A stretch of DNA of 64,000 bases from Streptococcus parasanguinis ATCC 15912 (GTDB lineage Bacteria > Bacillota > Bacilli > Lactobacillales > Streptococcaceae), in assembly GCF_000164675.2 (NCBI RefSeq), contig NC_015678.1:1-64000 (forward strand), in the 5' to 3' direction. Both the position numbers and the translations under genes were made by a program. Below, piece by piece: positions 60,040-64,000 of the stretch. Every line of letters begins with the position of its first letter. Positions within the stretch are counted from its first letter, which is position 1. The notes under the pieces are model-generated. The model was not told where the DNA came from, did not search any database, and saw nothing but the letters and a program-made list of their open reading frames with translations.

Positions 60040-60259
60040 GTAAAAACAGGTCCATTAATGATAGGTCTAGCGAGCAGATGATGGTGGAAGGTCTGCACTC
60101 CCTCTTAATGGATGATCCTTTTACAGTATTCGTTCTGAACCCTTGAGTAAGAACGGACGTTTCCCTCGTTACGGGATGAGAGGAGAAGGTCGCTTGCGAC
60201 TTCTCGAACAAAGGTGGTACCACGAGCAATCGTCCTTTTTAGGATGCTCGTGTTTTTTT
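60040..60259 (+). promoter_or_regulatory. T-box riboswitch, isoleucine-specific
   Basis: The T-box core GGTGGTACCACG is at 60213-60224; TGGT fits tRNA-Ile's discriminator A. Stem I contains TCCATTAA (60051-60058) / TTAATGGA (about 60105-60112). The likely specifier is ATC (60115-60117), an isoleucine codon, though it is followed by C rather than a purine. The terminator stem is CACGAGCA (60221-60228) / TGCTCGTG (60245-60252) plus T's. A TATAAT at 60031-60036 could be the promoter, but no -35 is clear. Confidence 0.88.
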
Positions 60260-60287
60260 ATAGCTTTTAAATCAATAAGGAGACACA

Positions 60288-63080
60288 ATGAAACTCAAAG
60301 AAACATTGAATCTTGGAAAAACAGCTTTTCCAATGCGGGCTGGGCTTCCAACGAAAGAACCTGTTTGGCAAAAAGAATGGGAAGATGCAAAATTGTATCA
60401 ACGCCGTCAAGAGTTGAATGAAGGGAAACCGCATTTTACACTTCATGATGGCCCTCCGTATGCCAACGGAAATATTCACGTGGGACATGCCATGAACAAG
60501 ATCTCAAAAGATATCATTGTTCGTTCCAAATCTATGTCAGGATTTTACGCCCCTTATATCCCAGGTTGGGATACCCATGGTTTGCCAATTGAGCAAGTAT
60601 TGGCTAAACAAGGTGTGAAACGCAAAGAAATGGACTTGGTTGAGTATTTGAAACTCTGCCGTGAATACGCTCTTTCTCAAGTAGATAAACAACGCGAAGA
60701 CTTCAAACGCTTGGGTGTTTCAGGTGATTGGGACCATCCTTATGTGACCTTAACGCCTGACTATGAAGCGGCGCAAATCCGCGTCTTTGGCGAAATGGCC
60801 AATAAAGGTTATATCTACCGTGGGGCTAAGCCAGTTTACTGGTCTTGGTCTTCTGAATCAGCTCTTGCTGAAGCAGAGATTGAATACCATGATTTGGTAT
60901 CAACGTCTCTTTACTATGCTAACAAAGTTAAAGATGGTAAGGGTGTCCTAGATACAGATACCTACATCGTTGTCTGGACAACAACTCCATTTACTGTTAC
61001 AGCTTCTCGTGGATTGACGGTAGGTGCAGAGTTTGATTATGTCGTAGTGAAGCCTGCTGGATCTGACCGCAAGTACGTCGTAGCCTCTGAACTCTTGCCA
61101 AGCCTTTCTGAAAAATTTGGTTGGGAAAATGCTGAAGTTCTTGCGACTTACCAAGGGAAAGAATTGAACCATATCGTTACAGAACACCCATGGGATCCTG
61201 AAGTTGATGAATTGGTGATCCTTGGTGAGCATGTAACCCTTGATTCAGGTACTGGTATCGTCCATACCGCTCCTGGTTTTGGTGAGGATGACTACAATGT
61301 AGGGATTGCCAATGGCCTCGAAGTTGCTGTTACTGTTAACGAACGTGGAATCATGATGGAGAATGCTGGACCTGACTTTGCAGGTCAGTTCTATGACAAG
61401 GTTGTTCCAACTGTCATCGAAAAACTTGGTGATTTGCTCCTTGCTCAAGAAGAAATCTCTCACTCCTACCCATTTGACTGGCGGACGAAAAAACCAATCA
61501 TCTGGCGTGCAGTTCCACAATGGTTCGCTTCTGTATCAAAATTCCGTCAAGATATCTTAGACGAAATTGAAAAAGTGAAATTCCACTCAGAATGGGGGAA
61601 AGTGCGTCTTTACAATATGATTCGTGACCGTGGTGACTGGGTGATCTCTCGTCAACGTGCCTGGGGTGTGCCTCTTCCAATCTTCTATGCAGAAGATGGA
61701 ACACCAATCATGACGGCTGAAACCATCGAACATGTAGCGCAACTCTTTGAAGAACATGGTTCGATCATCTGGTGGCAGCGTGAAGCGAAAGACCTCTTGC
61801 CAGAAGGATTTACGCATCCAGGTTCACCAAATGGCGAATTTACAAAAGAAACAGATATCATGGACGTCTGGTTTGACTCAGGTTCATCATGGAATGGGGT
61901 TGTTGTTAACCGTCCTGAGTTGACTTATCCAGCGGATCTCTACCTAGAAGGTTCAGACCAATACCGTGGTTGGTTCAACTCATCTCTTATCACTTCTGTG
62001 GCGAACCATGGTGTCGCACCATACAAACAAATCTTGTCTCAAGGTTTCGCTTTGGATGGGAAAGGTGAGAAGATGTCTAAATCTCTTGGAAATACCATTG
62101 CTCCAAGTGATGTTGAAAAGCAATTTGGTGCCGAAATCTTGCGTCTCTGGGTAACCAGTGTAGACTCAAGCAATGACGTGCGTATCTCAATGGATATCTT
62201 GAGCCAAGTGTCTGAGACTTACCGTAAGATCCGGAATACTCTTCGTTTCTTGATTGCCAATACTTCAGACTTTAACCCAGCTGAGGATGCAGTTGCTTAT
62301 GATGAGCTTCGTTCAGTGGACAAGTACATGACGATTCGCTTTAACCAGCTTGTCAAGACCATCCGTGACGCTTATGAAAACTTTGAGTTCTTGACGATCT
62401 ACAAGGCGCTAGTGAACTTTATCAACGTTGATTTGTCAGCCTTCTACCTGGATTTTGCCAAGGATGTTGTTTATATCGAAGGAGCGAAATCACTAGAACG
62501 CCGTCAAATGCAAACAGTCTTCTATGATATTTTGGTGAAAATCACTAAGCTTTTGACACCAATCCTTCCTCACACTGCTGAAGAAATCTGGTCATATCTT
62601 GAGTTTGAGGCAGAAGACTTCGTTCAATTATCAGAATTACCAGAAGCTCAGACTTTTGCCAACCAAGAAGAAATCTTAGATACATGGTCAGCCTTCATGG
62701 ACTTCCGTGGACAAGCTCAAAAAGCCTTGGAAGAAGCGCGGAATGAGAAAGTGATTGGTAAATCACTTGAAGCTCATTTGACTGTTTATCCAAATGAAGT
62801 TGTGAAAACACTTCTTGGAGCTGTTGATAGCAATGTTGCTCAACTCTTGATTGTTTCCGAGTTGACCATAGAAGAAGGACCAGCTCCAGAAGGTGCAGTG
62901 ACTTTTGAAGATGTAGCCTTCACGGTTGAACGTGCAGCTGGTGAAGTTTGTGACCGTTGCCGTCGCATCGATCCAACAACTACTGAACGTCACTACCACG
63001 CAACCATCTGTGATCACTGTGCAAGCATCGTCGAAGAGAACTTTGCGGACGCAGTCGCAGAAGGATTTGAAGCTAAATAA
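60288..63080 (+). CDS. ileS: Isoleucyl-tRNA synthetase
   Basis: 930-residue class I synthetase. HIGH motif as HVGHAMN, preceded by DGPPYANG; the KMSKS motif is in [10 protein letters not shown]. The CP1 editing domain includes TTPFT and [16 protein letters not shown]. The C-terminal zinc site has cysteine pairs in CDRCRR and CDHCAS. This is the bacterial, mupirocin-sensitive type by its C-terminal zinc finger. Controlled by the T-box; repeat copy C follows. Confidence 0.98.
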   Translation: MKLKETLNLGKTAFPMRAGLPTKEPVWQKEWEDAKLYQRRQELNEGKPHFTLHDGPPYANGNIHVGHAMNKISKDIIVRSKSMSGFYAPYIPGWDTHGLPIEQVLAKQGVKRKEMDLVEYLKLCREYALSQVDKQREDFKRLGVSGDWDHPYVTLTPDYEAAQIRVFGEMANKGYIYRGAKPVYWSWSSESALAEAEIEYHDLVSTSLYYANKVKDGKGVLDTDTYIVVWTTTPFTVTASRGLTVGAEFDYVVVKPAGSDRKYVVASELLPSLSEKFGWENAEVLATYQGKELNHIVTEHPWDPEVDELVILGEHVTLDSGTGIVHTAPGFGEDDYNVGIANGLEVAVTVNERGIMMENAGPDFAGQFYDKVVPTVIEKLGDLLLAQEEISHSYPFDWRTKKPIIWRAVPQWFASVSKFRQDILDEIEKVKFHSEWGKVRLYNMIRDRGDWVISRQRAWGVPLPIFYAEDGTPIMTAETIEHVAQLFEEHGSIIWWQREAKDLLPEGFTHPGSPNGEFTKETDIMDVWFDSGSSWNGVVVNRPELTYPADLYLEGSDQYRGWFNSSLITSVANHGVAPYKQILSQGFALDGKGEKMSKSLGNTIAPSDVEKQFGAEILRLWVTSVDSSNDVRISMDILSQVSETYRKIRNTLRFLIANTSDFNPAEDAVAYDELRSVDKYMTIRFNQLVKTIRDAYENFEFLTIYKALVNFINVDLSAFYLDFAKDVVYIEGAKSLERRQMQTVFYDILVKITKLLTPILPHTAEEIWSYLEFEAEDFVQLSELPEAQTFANQEEILDTWSAFMDFRGQAQKALEEARNEKVIGKSLEAHLTVYPNEVVKTLLGAVDSNVAQLLIVSELTIEEGPAPEGAVTFEDVAFTVERAAGEVCDRCRRIDPTTTERHYHATICDHCASIVEENFADAVAEGFEAK

Positions 63081-63090
63081 AAGCCATTAA

Positions 63091-63270
63091 GAGAGTAGGA
63101 CAGAAATCGGTAATTCGTTAGAATTCGATTTCGTCGTCCCACCTCCGCACAGTTGAGTAGGGCTGTAAAAGCTGATGAAATCAGCGTAGTAGAGCCCACT
63201 CAACCACTGCGTCTTGCTCGACAATCCAAAAATAATTGAGAGGCTAGGACTTTTGTCCCAGCCTCTTTTT
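63091..63270 (+). repeat. Three-hairpin intergenic repeat, copy C
   Basis: I count only three differences from copy A over 180 bp: GTAGGAC for GTGGGAC at the left arm, TCAGC for TCGGC, and TTGCT for TTACT. The three-hairpin layout and T-tailed terminator (GAGGCTAGGAC/GTCCCAGCCTC) are the same. It lies between ileS and a convergent gene and probably acts as the ileS terminator. Confidence 0.85.
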
Positions 63271-63333
63271 AATGGCTAGAATGGTGTATAGATTCATGTA
63301 TCAAGGAAATAAAAAAAGTAAGGCAAATTGGCC

Positions 63334-63636
63334 TTACTTTGTAATTGGAAAGGAAATTTCAATTAGTTTATCGGAGTAGAGGGTTTTAATAGCGGATTGG
63401 TCAATAATTTGAAGATCAATCTTACGTTTTAAAAAGAACTCACGAATTTTTTCTACTTCAGTTTCACGAATAGCTCGGTGTTTGTTGCTGATCAACAATT
63501 CATAGTGTGTTGGGGCTTGTGTAAAAACAACGTCTGTATTGCCCGCGGAATAAACCTCAACAAGCAAGGCGTCAGTGCTGGCAAGTTGGCTTTTGACCAG
63601 TGTAGCATGACTATTTGTGGTATTAATGAGCTTCAT
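63334..63636 (-). CDS. DUF1827 family protein
   Basis: 100 residues, mixed alpha/beta and soluble. It begins MKLINTTNSHATLVKSQLAS and contains TDVVFTQAPTHYELLISNKHRAI, as in the DUF1827 family of streptococci and relatives. Function unknown. AGGAGG precedes the ATG and an extended -10 (TGCTATAAT, minus strand, hexamer 63667-63672) lies about 30 nt upstream, so it is monocistronic. Confidence 0.83.
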   Translation of the reverse strand: MKLINTTNSHATLVKSQLASTDALLVEVYSAGNTDVVFTQAPTHYELLISNKHRAIRETEVEKIREFFLKRKIDLQIIDQSAIKTLYSDKLIEISFPITK

Positions 63637-63703
63637 ATGAGTTCCTCCTAACCTCTATCTTCATTTATTATAGCACTTTTTTATTTTTTGTGAAAGAATT
63701 CCT

Positions 63704-64000
63704 TTATCTTTTGTGGGTATTTTTCCACTGTTCAATGCCCCATTTATGACTGCCACGTTTGAGTTTTTCAATAGCTTCTTCTACAGGAAACCAAGCAAGA
63801 TTGTTAAAATCTTCCAGTGGTTTTTGAGCTTCTGTATAGCCTACCACTTCATAAATATAGGCGGGATTGTAGTAGTAGGTGTCGCGATGACTGGAATAGA
63901 AATACTCATCTGCTTGGCCATAGTATTGCCCTAAAATAGCAGTAAAGCCTAATTCTTCGATCAGTTCCCGTTTCAGAGCTTGCAAGTGATCTTCACCTGC
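63704..64000 (-). CDS. NUDIX hydrolase, N terminus cut by the window edge
   Basis: The last 98 residues of a NUDIX protein. The Nudix box is visible as E(x7)REL(x)EELGF (GEDHLQALKRELIEELGF), with metal-binding glutamates REL.EE. The start and the first conserved glycine lie beyond base 64000. Substrate unknown; the 3' half has YYNPAYIYEVVGY and WFPVEEAIEKLKRG. The frame stays open to the edge, so this is truncation by the window and not a broken gene. Confidence 0.88.
   Translation of the reverse strand, partial: AGEDHLQALKRELIEELGFTAILGQYYGQADEYFYSSHRDTYYYNPAYIYEVVGYTEAQKPLEDFNNLAWFPVEEAIEKLKRGSHKWGIEQWKNTHKR

Noticed and set aside
63704-64000. NUDIX gene as a pseudogene lacking its start
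   Set aside because: The frame is open to the last base and the missing part lies outside the window.

Overview
The window looks like chromosome of a low-GC oral Streptococcus of the mitis/sanguinis kind. The evidence is a streptococcal 16S-tRNA-Ala-23S-5S-tRNA block, late-competence (ComX) genes, streptococcal DUF families (DUF1912, DUF3165, DUF1827), an HdiR-type SOS repressor in place of LexA, and the order divIB-ftsA-ftsZ-yggS-sepF-yggT-ylmH-divIVA-ileS. I cannot fix the species. No prophage, insertion sequence or CRISPR array is visible. Nearly everything is core genome, and the unusual material is in intergenic elements and a few small loci.

Layout. 1-4.3 kb: cysK, yigZ, the DNA-uptake pair comFA-comFC, and hpf. 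4.4-10.5 kb: one complete rRNA operon with 11 tRNA genes, including two identical tRNA-Arg genes in tandem. 10.6-16.2 kb: a DUF402 phosphatase, recX and rlmCD (divergent, very compact), a cytidine deaminase gene broken by a nonsense codon, DUF1858/DUF438/DUF1912 genes and a small basic helix-hairpin-helix protein. 16.2-20.9 kb: a valine T-box leads an operon of three accessory genes and valS. 21-28.4 kb: the yqeG-yqeH-yhbY-nadD-yqeK-rsfS-tmcAL cluster (ribosome assembly, NAD synthesis, tRNA modification). 28.5-29.1 kb: the YefM-YoeB toxin-antitoxin pair. 29.3-32.9 kb: yebC, then a reverse-strand SOS mutagenesis cassette (HdiR repressor, UmuC-like polymerase, YolD-like protein, unknown small protein). 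33-36.3 kb: asnA, rsmD, coaD, sepM. 36.5-41.8 kb: an extracytoplasmic thiol and methionine-sulfoxide repair operon (ccdA, a methionine-rich lipoprotein, a thioredoxin-like lipoprotein, msrAB) followed by a YesM-type two-component system. 42-48 kb: yutD, rlmN, vanZ-like, an isolated trpB behind a tryptophan T-box, prepilin peptidase pilD, yqgQ, a rhodanese-fold protein with no cysteine, and rsuA. 48-64 kb: typA, the division and cell-wall cluster, ileS behind an isoleucine T-box, DUF1827 and a NUDIX gene cut by the window edge.

Main points for a second look: (1) the methionine-rich lipoprotein between ccdA and a thioredoxin/MsrAB pair could be a renewable oxidant sink on the cell surface; (2) a ~180-bp three-hairpin repeat occurs three times with only a few differences between copies, next to asnA, the histidine kinase and ileS; (3) other structured intergenic elements lie after valS, between yqeH and yhbY, and before a methyltransferase gene; (4) several promoters place the -10 box 6-7 nt from the start codon, suggesting leaderless mRNAs; (5) trpB stands alone; (6) a cre-like site overlaps the hpf promoter.
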